From assembly GCA_036350795.1 (NCBI GenBank), contig JAZBNV010000079.1, positions 1 through 21,145 of the forward strand: a DNA stretch of 21,145 nt, read 5' to 3'. The notes below the pieces were generated by a model. That model was not told the origin of the DNA. It did no database searches and was given only the letters and a program-made list of their open reading frames with translations. This stretch comes from JAUVKT01 sp036350795. GTDB taxonomy: Bacteria > Bacteroidota > Bacteroidia > Bacteroidales > VadinHA17. This document shows positions 1 to 5,893 of this stretch, piece after piece (the stretch's first letter is position 1; every line of letters starts with the position of its first letter). The translations under genes and the position numbers were made by a program.

Positions 1-86
1 AGACAATTTCCCCTCCTTTTGAAAGGAGCCTGCCCGCCGCAGGCAGGGGGTGTCCCCGAATACTCGGGGACGGGGTGCTTAGTCCA
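1..86. repeat. Hairpin-rich intergenic repeat, copy A, carrying a nested palindrome
   Basis: This matches copy B at 98-164 almost base for base, apart from an extra palindromic block within about 28-46. That block contains the hairpin GCCTGC-ccgcc-GCAGGC (28-44), so a small palindrome appears to sit inside a larger repeat. The copy also holds a hairpin with arms TCCCCGA (53-59) and TCGGGGA (64-70). The two copies are separated by only about 11 bases and lie in the same orientation. Its left edge coincides with the window edge, so further copies may lie upstream. No coding function is visible. Confidence 0.8.
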
Positions 87-97
87 ACCAGGAAATC

Positions 98-164
98 AGA
101 CAATTTCCCCTCCTTTTGAAAGGAGGGGTGTCCCCGAATACTCGGGGACGGGGTGGTTAGTCCA
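98..164. repeat. Hairpin-rich intergenic repeat, copy B
   Basis: This is the second direct copy of the repeat at 1-86, without the inserted palindrome. It consists of two hairpins: an almost perfect palindrome with 10-base arms (107-116 and 119-128, two central bases) and a 7-bp hairpin (131-137 with 142-148). The shared right end, GGTTAGTCCA in this copy, runs directly into the open frame of the downstream membrane-protein gene, so the repeat may supply or have replaced that gene's original upstream region. The structure resembles REP-like intergenic elements; assignment to a named family is not possible from one window. Confidence 0.8.
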
Positions 165-188
165 GGTATTTTTATTATCTTTCATATT

Positions 189-740
189 ATGATTATCACA
201 GCCCTTCTCTTCCTGGTATTAAGCATCCCGGTAATTGTGATCTCGCTGAGAACTTTAACAAGTATAAACAGTCACGGTTTTTACAGGTTCTTCAGCTGGG
301 AATTTATTATTTTCCTCTTTGCTGTTAACTATAAATACTGGTTCAGCAGGCCATTCAGCATAAACCAGATTGTATCCTGGATCTTTTTGATGATTTCCTT
401 ATACCTTGTAATTGCAGGAATTATGCAGATGAAGAAAGCAGGAAAGGCAGCAGGCAGAAGGCAGGACAGGGAACTGTATAATTTTGAAAAAACCGATAAG
501 CTGGTAACGAGCGGTATATTCAAATATATAAGGCATCCTCTCTATTCATCCCTTCTCTTTCTTACGTGGGGTATATTTTTAAAAAACCCGCTCTGCCTGC
601 TTCTTATCCCGGCCGCCTTGTCAACAGCATTTCTTATTCTTACTGCCCTTGCCGATGAAAAGGAATGCAAAGAATATTTTGGCCTTGATTACGGTAATTA
701 CATGAAGAATACCACCAGGTTTATACCCTACCTGTTTTAA
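189..740 (+). CDS. Isoprenylcysteine carboxylmethyltransferase-like integral membrane protein
   Basis: A membrane protein of about 183 residues with four or five hydrophobic segments. Its C-terminal half carries the features of the ICMT/PEMT-like methyltransferase superfamily: a SGIFKYIRHPLYSS motif, and near the end an acidic DEKECKEYFG segment followed by a Y-x-x-Y and RFIP. Family members bind S-adenosylmethionine and methylate lipid-like or prenyl-thiol substrates; the bacterial substrate is generally unknown, so no substrate is assigned. I chose ATG 189 because the alternative GTG at 153 lies inside repeat copy B; the frame is open back to a TGA at 117-119. The gene ends 9 bases before the convergent peptidase gene. 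The original N-terminus may have been altered by the repeat. Confidence 0.75.
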   Translation: MIITALLFLVLSIPVIVISLRTLTSINSHGFYRFFSWEFIIFLFAVNYKYWFSRPFSINQIVSWIFLMISLYLVIAGIMQMKKAGKAAGRRQDRELYNFEKTDKLVTSGIFKYIRHPLYSSLLFLTWGIFLKNPLCLLLIPAALSTAFLILTALADEKECKEYFGLDYGNYMKNTTRFIPYLF

Positions 741-749
741 GGTAGAACT

Positions 750-1586
750 TTATCCTGCATGCTTAAGCATCTTCAGGGTGTCAATTTTAAAGATTGGTAC
801 CAGCAAATAGTACAGATCAGGACTATAATTAAGCAGTTTAAGCGGGTCTTCAAAAAACAACTCCGCTGCCACGGCAAAGAATTCCTCCTTATTGCTTATT
901 GAATAGTCTCTCAGGACCGACGATCTGTCAGGATCAGTATTTCGCAAAGCAATTTCCTCAAGGGCAATATGGTCAAACTTTCTTATTGCCCTGGGATTTA
1001 AAAAGCCGTACTCATCGTTCATTATCCTGTTTTCAAATCTCAGTGCATGTGCCATCTCGTGAATCCCAAGGTTAATACCGTCCTTTTTATCAATAAATCC
1101 ATCTCTGAACGCCTGCCACGAAAGCACAATATAGCCACGCATATTTACCTCTCCCTTATGATATTGTTTTGTAATTGTGGAATAATAATTGTTATTATAG
1201 AGTAATATTTTTTTAAAATGGCTCAGGTAGATACCGGGGTGTCCGAAACCCACCATTACAGCTGTTCCGGCAATTAATGCCTTCATCTCGTCTGTAATAA
1301 GCATATCCTTTCCACGCGGAATAAATTCTTTCAGATTTATAAACTGTTGCACCCTGCGTTCGAACTTAATCCTGGATTTGGGGCCCAGGTATTTATAAAA
1401 TGACAGGTTCTTTGCAATATGAATCTTATAACGAGCCTCAAGTCTCCTTGGCAGAATCAATTTGGACAAAGCAGGCATGGTTGTTCCAAACACCAGGTTG
1501 TACTGCGCAACTCCCATTATAAAAACAAGTGCAAGAGCAACTACAAGCAGTAGCAGCATACCAATATTTTCAAGAATTTCTATCAT
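750..1586 (-). CDS. MtfA-like zinc-dependent peptidase (M90 family)
   Basis: A 278-residue protein with an N-terminal membrane segment (about residues 8-27) followed by a soluble domain. The zinc motif HEMAH is at residues 176-180, and a downstream NKEEFFAVAAELFF segment (about 232-245) supplies the expected glutamate ligand. This combination is characteristic of the MtfA/M90 family, a zincin group. In E. coli MtfA is a soluble peptidase that inactivates the glucose repressor Mlc; nothing here shows that role, and the membrane anchor differs from E. coli MtfA. The gene stands alone, convergent with the methyltransferase-like gene and divergent from rsgA. A perfect -7 element lies 18 bases upstream of the ATG. 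Family assignment is secure; the substrate is unknown. Confidence 0.88.
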   Translation of the reverse strand: MIEILENIGMLLLLVVALALVFIMGVAQYNLVFGTTMPALSKLILPRRLEARYKIHIAKNLSFYKYLGPKSRIKFERRVQQFINLKEFIPRGKDMLITDEMKALIAGTAVMVGFGHPGIYLSHFKKILLYNNNYYSTITKQYHKGEVNMRGYIVLSWQAFRDGFIDKKDGINLGIHEMAHALRFENRIMNDEYGFLNPRAIRKFDHIALEEIALRNTDPDRSSVLRDYSISNKEEFFAVAAELFFEDPLKLLNYSPDLYYLLVPIFKIDTLKMLKHAG

Positions 1587-1603
1587 CCTGCAGCCTTAAT
1601 ATC

Positions 1604-1611
1604 CAAAGATA
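1604..1611 (-). promoter_or_regulatory. Bacteroidota -7 element for the M90 peptidase gene
   Basis: The minus strand reads TATCTTTG, an exact TAnnTTTG match, 18 bases upstream of the start codon. I see no convincing -33 TTG at the usual distance, so only the -7 box is claimed. Confidence 0.5.
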
Positions 1612-1667
1612 ACAAAACCATCTTACTAAGAAATATAATAATCTACATCAATTGAACAGAATGTATG

Positions 1668-1699
1668 TTGCCTGTTAATATTTTTTTTAAATAACTTGG
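1668..1699 (+). promoter_or_regulatory. Possible rsgA promoter
   Basis: TTG at 1668-1670 is followed 21 bases later by TAACTTGG (1692-1699), an imperfect match to TAnnTTTG. The -7-like box is only 11 bases from the chosen ATG, which would give a very short leader, so this is a weak call. Confidence 0.25.
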
Positions 1700-1710
1700 C
1701 CTCCAAATTT

Positions 1711-2799
1711 ATGACGATGACTTTAGAGGAACTTGGATTTAATGAAGCGCTGGAAGAATTCCGCCGGTCGAATAATATGGATGCCTTTATTGCCGGACGC
1801 ATAGCATCCGAACATAAGGAAAGGTACCTTGTAAAAACCGTGACAGGTGAGTTTGAAGGAGAAGTACTTGGTAACCTCAGGTTCACAGCTACTTCGAGGG
1901 CTGATTTCCCGCTTGTCGGAGACTGGGTAAATTGTTCAGAATATGACGACAACAAGGTCCTGATTCATTCCATACTGCCCAGAAAGACTCTTCTCGAGAG
2001 AAAGGCTTCAGGCAGCAAGGGAGAAAAACAACCAATAGCGGCTAATATTGATACTGCTTTTATTGTTACATCTATTGACAGAGACTTCAGTATCAACAGG
2101 ATTGAACGTTACCTTACAATATGCTATAATGCAAAGGTTGATCCCCTGGTAGTAATTTCTAAAACAGACCTGGTTTCAGATACTGAACTCGAACCTGTTT
2201 TATCTTCTATAAAGAAAAGGATGGACCATGTTAATGTAATAGCATTAAGTAATATTTCAGGTGATGGTATTAATGCTATAAGAGATCTTATTAAAAAGGG
2301 TCATACATATTGCCTCCTGGGCTCATCAGGTGTTGGTAAGTCAACATTGCTTAATAAGCTTGCCGGCAGGGAGCTAATGAAGACAGGCCAGATAAGCCGG
2401 TTTGCAGAGAGGGGAAAACATGTTACCAGTCGCCGCGAGTTATTTGTACTGGAAAGCGGTGGAATTATTATTGATAACCCGGGTATGCGCGAACTGGGTA
2501 TTGCTGATTCCGGCAGCGGTCTGGATATTACTTTTGAAAACATCCTGGATATCGCATCTGACTGTAAATATGCCGATTGCACGCATGTTTCAGAAGAAGG
2601 ATGTGCAGTTATACGGGCAGTTGAAGAGGGAAGCATAGCCATGGAAACATATGAAAATTATCTCAGGCTCGAAAGGGAAAAGGAGCATTACGAATCCACT
2701 CTGGCAGAAAGAAGGCAAAAGGATAAGGAATTCGGGAAGATGATCAAAAAATTCAAGAACGATATGGGTAAACTGGGAAATAAGCCTGATTACCAGTAG
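1711..2799 (+). CDS. rsgA: Ribosome small-subunit-dependent GTPase A
   Basis: A GTPase of 362 residues that acts in late maturation of the 30S subunit. The order of GTP-binding motifs is circularly permuted, as is typical of RsgA/YjeQ: SKTD (about 150-153) comes before the P-loop GSSGVGKST (about 204-212), the G2 threonine in KHVTS, and DNPG (about 255-258). An N-terminal OB-fold precedes the GTPase domain. A zinc-binding C-x4-C-x-H-x5-C knuckle follows at about 285-298, and the C-terminal tail is charged and helical. I chose ATG 1711 over TTG 1696 because ATG starts dominate here; ATG 1717 is also possible. The gene ends with TAG at 2797-2799, which matters for interpreting the amber codon in the helicase gene. 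Confidence 0.95.
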   Translation: MTMTLEELGFNEALEEFRRSNNMDAFIAGRIASEHKERYLVKTVTGEFEGEVLGNLRFTATSRADFPLVGDWVNCSEYDDNKVLIHSILPRKTLLERKASGSKGEKQPIAANIDTAFIVTSIDRDFSINRIERYLTICYNAKVDPLVVISKTDLVSDTELEPVLSSIKKRMDHVNVIALSNISGDGINAIRDLIKKGHTYCLLGSSGVGKSTLLNKLAGRELMKTGQISRFAERGKHVTSRRELFVLESGGIIIDNPGMRELGIADSGSGLDITFENILDIASDCKYADCTHVSEEGCAVIRAVEEGSIAMETYENYLRLEREKEHYESTLAERRQKDKEFGKMIKKFKNDMGKLGNKPDYQ

Positions 2800-2847
2800 C
2801 CCGGCTTCTTTGATCCCGGCGGGGTCACATATTGGCTACCCATGTTC

Positions 2848-2869
2848 GACACCTACGGCGTCGTTTTTT
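2848..2869 (+). terminator. Possible terminator downstream of rsgA
   Basis: A 6-bp stem, GACACC with GGCGTC (one A-C mismatch) around the loop TAC, is followed by a run of six Ts, 48 bases after the rsgA stop codon. The stem is short, so its strength is uncertain. Confidence 0.4.
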
Positions 2870-2873
2870 AAAT

Positions 2874-2960
2874 ATAAGGTTGATAAAGTTTATAAGGTAT
2901 TTCTGTGCACTTAATTTATTTCGCTTCGAAACATTACTTTATAAACCCTATCAACCTTAT
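2874..2960. repeat. 87-bp inverted-repeat element
   Basis: Arms at 2874-2895 and 2939-2960 are 22-base inverted repeats differing at three central positions, with the shared core ATAAGGTTGATA. They flank a 43-base AT-rich spacer without coding potential. The right arm also contains a partial tandem of the ATCAACCTTATCAACTTT type. It may be a small non-autonomous element or a folded transcript end; no target-site duplication is evident. Confidence 0.55.
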
Positions 2961-3030
2961 CAACTTTAAAACTTCTTCTCGCCCTTTCTCTTCTGCTCTG
3001 CAATGCAAGGCATTGCTTGCCCCCTCAACA

Positions 3031-3056
3031 AAAAAGCCGCGAAAACGCGGCTTTTT
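3031..3056 (-). terminator. Intrinsic terminator after the displaced tRNA-Gln 3' end
   Basis: A perfect 11-bp stem (3031-3041 with 3046-3056) has an AAAA loop, a GC-rich core and flanking A and T runs. It lies immediately downstream, on the minus strand, of the tRNA-Gln 3' fragment. It may be the original terminator of the tRNA-Gln gene. Because of the symmetric A/T runs it could act in both directions. Confidence 0.75.
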
Positions 3057-3081
3057 GTGTTGACCCACTAGGGCTCGAACC
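3054..3081 (-). other. Displaced 3' end of tRNA-Gln (28-bp direct repeat, att-like)
   Basis: These 28 bases are identical to 3212-3239, a stretch that covers the last 21 bases of the intact tRNA-Gln gene (T-arm and 3' acceptor strand) plus 7 bases beyond it. The offset is 158 bases. Only the 3' end of the tRNA is present, so it cannot make a tRNA. A 3' tRNA fragment lying downstream of an intact tRNA is the arrangement left by site-specific integration at a tRNA gene; partial duplication of a tRNA gene is the alternative. Confidence 0.65.
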
Positions 3082-3095
3082 GGACCGAGGGAAAA

Positions 3096-3118
3096 GAAAT
3101 GATCCGGGGGATCATTTC
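3096..3118. repeat. Perfect 10-bp palindrome between the tRNA-Gln 3' copies
   Basis: GAAATGATCC and GGATCATTTC form a perfect hairpin with a GGG loop. It lies inside the 158-bp segment bounded by the two copies of the tRNA 3' end. The same segment has a looser inverted repeat, GGGCTCGAA (3071-3079) with TTCGAGCCC (3146-3154), so the block is strongly self-complementary and may be a mobile or structured non-coding element. Confidence 0.6.
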
Positions 3119-3188
3119 CCCGAGGAGACAGACTGCCGCGATGGCTTCGAGCCCGACCCAGGATCAGGGACCAACAATATAAACTAAA

Positions 3189-3214
3189 AAAGGCCTGCAT
3201 TTCTGCAGACCTTT
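3189..3214 (-). terminator. Terminator of the intact tRNA-Gln gene
   Basis: An 11-base stem (3189-3199 with 3204-3214) with one mismatch and a 4-base loop begins 5 bases past the tRNA 3' end on the minus strand and is followed by Ts. Its sequence differs from the terminator at 3031-3056 although both follow the same tRNA 3' end. Confidence 0.75.
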
Positions 3215-3218
3215 GTGT

Positions 3219-3290
3219 TGACCCACTAGGGCTCGAACCTAGACTCTTCTGAACCAAAATCAGACGTGTTGCCAGTTACACCATGGGTCA
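3219..3290 (-). tRNA. tRNA-Gln (anticodon UUG)
   Basis: The 72-base minus-strand sequence folds into a full cloverleaf. The 7-bp acceptor stem pairs TGACCCA with TGGGTCA, the D stem pairs GTGT with ACAC, and the anticodon stem TCTGA/TCAGA holds the loop TTTTGGT, placing anticodon TTG. The variable loop has 5 bases and the T stem CTAGG/CCTAG holds loop TTCGAGC. CCA is not encoded. It has its own promoter upstream and terminator downstream, and no other tRNA gene is adjacent. Confidence 0.97.
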
Positions 3291-3311
3291 ATGGTACCTG
3301 ATAAGGTGGTG

Positions 3312-3344
3312 CAAAAATAGAAAATTTTTAATATAAGTTCCAAA
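3312..3344 (-). promoter_or_regulatory. Promoter of tRNA-Gln
   Basis: On the minus strand TTTG (3344-3341) and the exact -7 element TATTTTTG (3319-3312) are separated by 21 bases, the arrangement expected for the Bacteroidota primary sigma factor. The -7 box lies 21 bases before the mature tRNA 5' end. Confidence 0.6.
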
Positions 3345-3381
3345 TACAAAATTATAATCTTTTTAATCATTAATTTTAAGC

Positions 3382-4176
3382 ATGATTTTGGCTCTTAAAA
3401 CAAAAAAAATAATCTCATCTGTTGAGCTGGCAGGAACATCAATCAGGGCTATTGAGAAGAAAGCTGCCTATACTACAGTTTACAAGCAGGATAACAGCCC
3501 GCTTACCGAAGCAGACCTGGAATCCGACAGGATAATTACTGAAGCCCTGGCTAAAATTTGCCCTGGAATTCCAGTAATAAGCGAAGAATCTCTTCGTCCT
3601 TCTGAAAATTCAAAGATATTCTGGCTGCTTGATCCTATCGACGGCACAAAAGAATTTATAGCAGGGAATGGCGAATACTGCATTTCACTTGCTCTGATTG
3701 ACAGGGGCCGTCCTGTTGAAGCCTACCTGCATGCACCGGTAAGTAAAATAACATGGTTTGCCCTAAAGGGCCGGGGAGCCTACCGGCTTAAAAACAATAA
3801 AGCTGTTAAACTCCCTGATAAGAATATTAAGGGCAACAAAGCCTTCCGCGTTCTGAAGAGCAGGTCTCACCATGCAGAGACGGAAAGCTTATGGTTTGAG
3901 CGATGCTCCGAAAAACATAAGATGGAATCATCGGTCCAGGGATCGGCGATAAAATTCGCCAGGATAGCCGAGGGCTCTGCAGACCTTCATATTAAGAAGG
4001 GCAGAATTTTCGGCTGGGATATTGCAGCAGGCGACCTGCTGCTGTCAGAAAGTGGTGGTGGGATGGCAGCATATCCTTCGGGTTCGGAAATTGTGTATTA
4101 CCCCGAAAATAAAATAATGCCTGAGTTCCTTGCCTACGGCCACCGTGTAAGCAATCCGGCACTTTTTCTACTATAA
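3382..4176 (+). CDS. cysQ: 3'(2'),5'-bisphosphate nucleotidase, CysQ type
   Basis: A 264-residue member of the inositol monophosphatase superfamily, most like CysQ, which hydrolyses 3'-phosphoadenosine 5'-phosphate to AMP and phosphate and so recycles a by-product of sulfate activation. Visible family motifs are DNSPLTEAD (37-45), the metal-ligand pair in ISEES (66-70), the signature DPIDGTKEF (84-92) and GWDIAAGD (211-218), which contributes the last metal-binding aspartate. The GTKEFI and NGEYC stretch favours CysQ over inositol or fructose-1,6-bisphosphatases. Length is typical. No sulfate-assimilation genes lie nearby, so the assignment rests on the protein. The gene is monocistronic and ends 4 bases from the convergent small gene. 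Confidence 0.92.
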   Translation: MILALKTKKIISSVELAGTSIRAIEKKAAYTTVYKQDNSPLTEADLESDRIITEALAKICPGIPVISEESLRPSENSKIFWLLDPIDGTKEFIAGNGEYCISLALIDRGRPVEAYLHAPVSKITWFALKGRGAYRLKNNKAVKLPDKNIKGNKAFRVLKSRSHHAETESLWFERCSEKHKMESSVQGSAIKFARIAEGSADLHIKKGRIFGWDIAAGDLLLSESGGGMAAYPSGSEIVYYPENKIMPEFLAYGHRVSNPALFLL

Positions 4177-4180
4177 AATA

Positions 4181-4393
4181 TTATTTCAGTTTATTTTCCT
4201 CCCTGAAGAGAGAAGGGTCTCCATCTTCGAAAAGGCTTGGTGATTCGGAATCAAATCTTTTCAGGATGGCTGTCATTACAGCTTCCCTCATAAAAGCCGA
4301 TCTGTTTGTAACCCTGAATCGCTGGCAGTAAAGATTCAAAGCCCTGAGCTCCCGGTTATTCAGCATAAGCGTAAGCCGGTTTTCCCGCTTCAT
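4181..4393 (-). CDS. Small ribbon-helix-helix-like protein, function unknown
   Basis: A protein of about 70 residues. The pattern is a short beta segment (RLTLMLN), a helix (about NNRELRALNLYCQRF), a turn and a second helix (TNRSAFMREAVMTAILKRF), matching the size and order of the MetJ/Arc/CopG ribbon-helix-helix fold. Such proteins usually dimerise and bind DNA through the paired beta strands, but no operator or partner gene is identified. I chose ATG 4393 over TTG 4423; the longer form would add ten mostly charged residues. It is convergent with cysQ (4-base gap) and lies downstream of fba on the same strand, though a terminator separates them. I believe similar short proteins occur in other Bacteroidota, but this was not checked. 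Confidence 0.6.
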   Translation of the reverse strand: MKRENRLTLMLNNRELRALNLYCQRFRVTNRSAFMREAVMTAILKRFDSESPSLFEDGDPSLFREENKLK

Positions 4394-4501
4394 TCTATCC
4401 TCTTTTACTCTGCTTCTTCTCAAACTATTGATTTTCGGGTACTTCGGTAAAATTAATATATTGGCCCTTTCGCTTCACATCGGGGGACAATAATTATTAA
4501 C

Positions 4502-4538
4502 AAAAAAAGAGCGGCCAGATATATAAAATGCTGACCGC
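4502..4538 (-). terminator. Terminator of fba
   Basis: An 8-bp GC-rich stem (4531-4538 with 4511-4518, one G-T wobble) and a 12-base AT loop are followed on the minus strand by TCTTTTTTT. It lies 25 bases beyond the aldolase stop codon. Confidence 0.8.
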
Positions 4539-4562
4539 CTGTAAACTGTATGTCTAATAACT

Positions 4563-5636
4563 TTAAAGCCTGTTATTGGCATTAAGATCTGCGAAGGCTT
4601 CCTTGAGGCGTGCAATAAATACCTCTTCTCCTTTCCTGAGCCATACCCTGGGATCATAATATTTCTTGTTTGGCTTATCTTCACCTTCCGGATTGCCAAT
4701 CTGTCCCTGCAGGTAAGCACTCTTTTCCCCGTAATAATCTTTAACGCCGCTCCAGAATGCCCATTGCATATCTGTATCTATATTCATCTTAATTGCTCCA
4801 TATTCTATTGCTTCCTTAATAAGGTGCTTTTCTGAGCCCGAGCCCCCATGGAATACGAAATTAACCGGGTTATTGCCTGTAGCAAACTTCTTCTTTATAT
4901 ACTCCTGCGAATTTTTAAGTATCACAGGTCTTAACTCAACATTACCGGGTTTGTAAACTCCATGCACATTGCCAAAGGAAGCTGCGATAGTGAAGTTAGG
5001 ACTTATCCCGGAAAGCTCCTTATAGGCGTAGGCCACTTCTTCCGGCTGTGTATAAAGCTTTGAACTGTCGACACCGGTATTATCAACCCCGTCTTCTTCT
5101 CCTCCGGTTACGCCCAGCTCAATTTCAAGGGTCATACCAATAGCATCCATCCTCTTAAGGTACTCCTTGCAGATAGCAATATTCTCTTCTAATGGTTCTT
5201 CAGAAAGGTCAAGCATATGAGAACTGAAAAGAGGTTTTTCATTCATTTCATAAAACTCCTCTCCTGCCTCTATAAGTGCATCTATCCAGGGCAGCAGTTT
5301 TTTTGCTGCATGATCGGTATGCAGGATAACCGGCACTCCATAATACTCGGCAACATTATGTACATGCAGCGCACCTGAGATAGCTCCCGCTATTGCTCCC
5401 TCCTGTCCTTCTGAGCTGAGTCCCTTACCGGCAAAGAAATGAGCTCCTCCATTCGAAAACTGTACTATAACCGGCGAGTTAACATCCCTGGCAGCTTCAA
5501 GCACGGCATTAACCGAATTGGTTCCTATTACGTTTACTGCCGGAATAGCAAAATTATTCTTGTTTGCATAATCAAACAGTTTCTTTACATCTTCCCCGTA
5601 AAGTACTCCGGGTTCTAAATCTGGTTTCTTACTCAT
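4563..5636 (-). CDS. fbaA: Class II fructose-bisphosphate aldolase
   Basis: A 357-residue zinc aldolase of the class IIA (FbaA) type that interconverts fructose 1,6-bisphosphate with glyceraldehyde 3-phosphate and dihydroxyacetone phosphate in glycolysis and gluconeogenesis. Residues HTDH (106-109) hold the catalytic aspartate and a zinc histidine. Further zinc-site and substrate residues are in VTGGEED (176-182), NVHG (223-226) and FHGGSGS (262-268), with the phosphate-binding NIDTD at 285-289. The length is close to the roughly 359 residues of the E. coli enzyme and the whole protein is collinear with it, so it is complete. It is transcribed alone, with a perfect -7 box upstream and a strong terminator downstream. 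Confidence 0.96.
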   Translation of the reverse strand: MSKKPDLEPGVLYGEDVKKLFDYANKNNFAIPAVNVIGTNSVNAVLEAARDVNSPVIVQFSNGGAHFFAGKGLSSEGQEGAIAGAISGALHVHNVAEYYGVPVILHTDHAAKKLLPWIDALIEAGEEFYEMNEKPLFSSHMLDLSEEPLEENIAICKEYLKRMDAIGMTLEIELGVTGGEEDGVDNTGVDSSKLYTQPEEVAYAYKELSGISPNFTIAASFGNVHGVYKPGNVELRPVILKNSQEYIKKKFATGNNPVNFVFHGGSGSEKHLIKEAIEYGAIKMNIDTDMQWAFWSGVKDYYGEKSAYLQGQIGNPEGEDKPNKKYYDPRVWLRKGEEVFIARLKEAFADLNANNRL

Positions 5637-5679
5637 TATTTCAATATTTTTTGATTCAGGAAAACCTCTTAATAATATA

Positions 5680-5687
5680 CAAAGATA
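5680..5687 (-). promoter_or_regulatory. -7 promoter element of fba
   Basis: The minus strand reads TATCTTTG, an exact TAnnTTTG match, 44 bases upstream of the fba start codon. No clear -33 TTG is visible at the expected distance. Confidence 0.55.
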
Positions 5688-5830
5688 GAAAAAGTTAAGG
5701 GTAAGCTATACTGCCATTTAAAGATTTAAGCAGGATAGAAGACTTGGTTCCCCTTTTTATAAAAAACTTATGGAATATTCCATACAACTCAAAGATCAAA
5801 TAAGCCCGATCACAGAAGAGATTTATTTTG

Positions 5831-5863
5831 TTTGGCCCAACTCGTTAAATATATCTATCTTAG
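5831..5863 (+). promoter_or_regulatory. Promoter of the tolC-hlyD-tsaB operon
   Basis: TTTG at 5831-5834 is followed after 21 bases by TATCTTAG (5856-5863), which differs from TAnnTTTG at one position. It lies 30 bases upstream of the ATG at 5894. The intergenic region 5637-5893 otherwise holds only the fba promoter. Confidence 0.5.
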
Positions 5864-5893
5864 CTGATTGGAATAACGCTTAGACTGATTGAA

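Noticed and set aside
1..164. CRISPR array
   Set aside because: Only two copies of a long, internally palindromic unit are present, there are no regular short repeats with unique spacers, and no cas genes are visible.
153..188. GTG at 153 as start of the methyltransferase-like gene
   Set aside because: It lies inside a repeat that also occurs upstream without the gene, and an ATG at 189 precedes the first hydrophobic segment.
2934..3257. Open frame of 107 codons across the tRNA-Gln region on the minus strand
   Set aside because: It overlaps the tRNA, both terminators and palindromes, and its translation resembles no protein family; the open frame is a by-product of GC-rich repeat sequence.
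4181..4423. Toxin-antitoxin module around the small ribbon-helix-helix-like gene
   Set aside because: The neighbours are cysQ (convergent) and fba (separated by a terminator); no toxin-like gene is adjacent.
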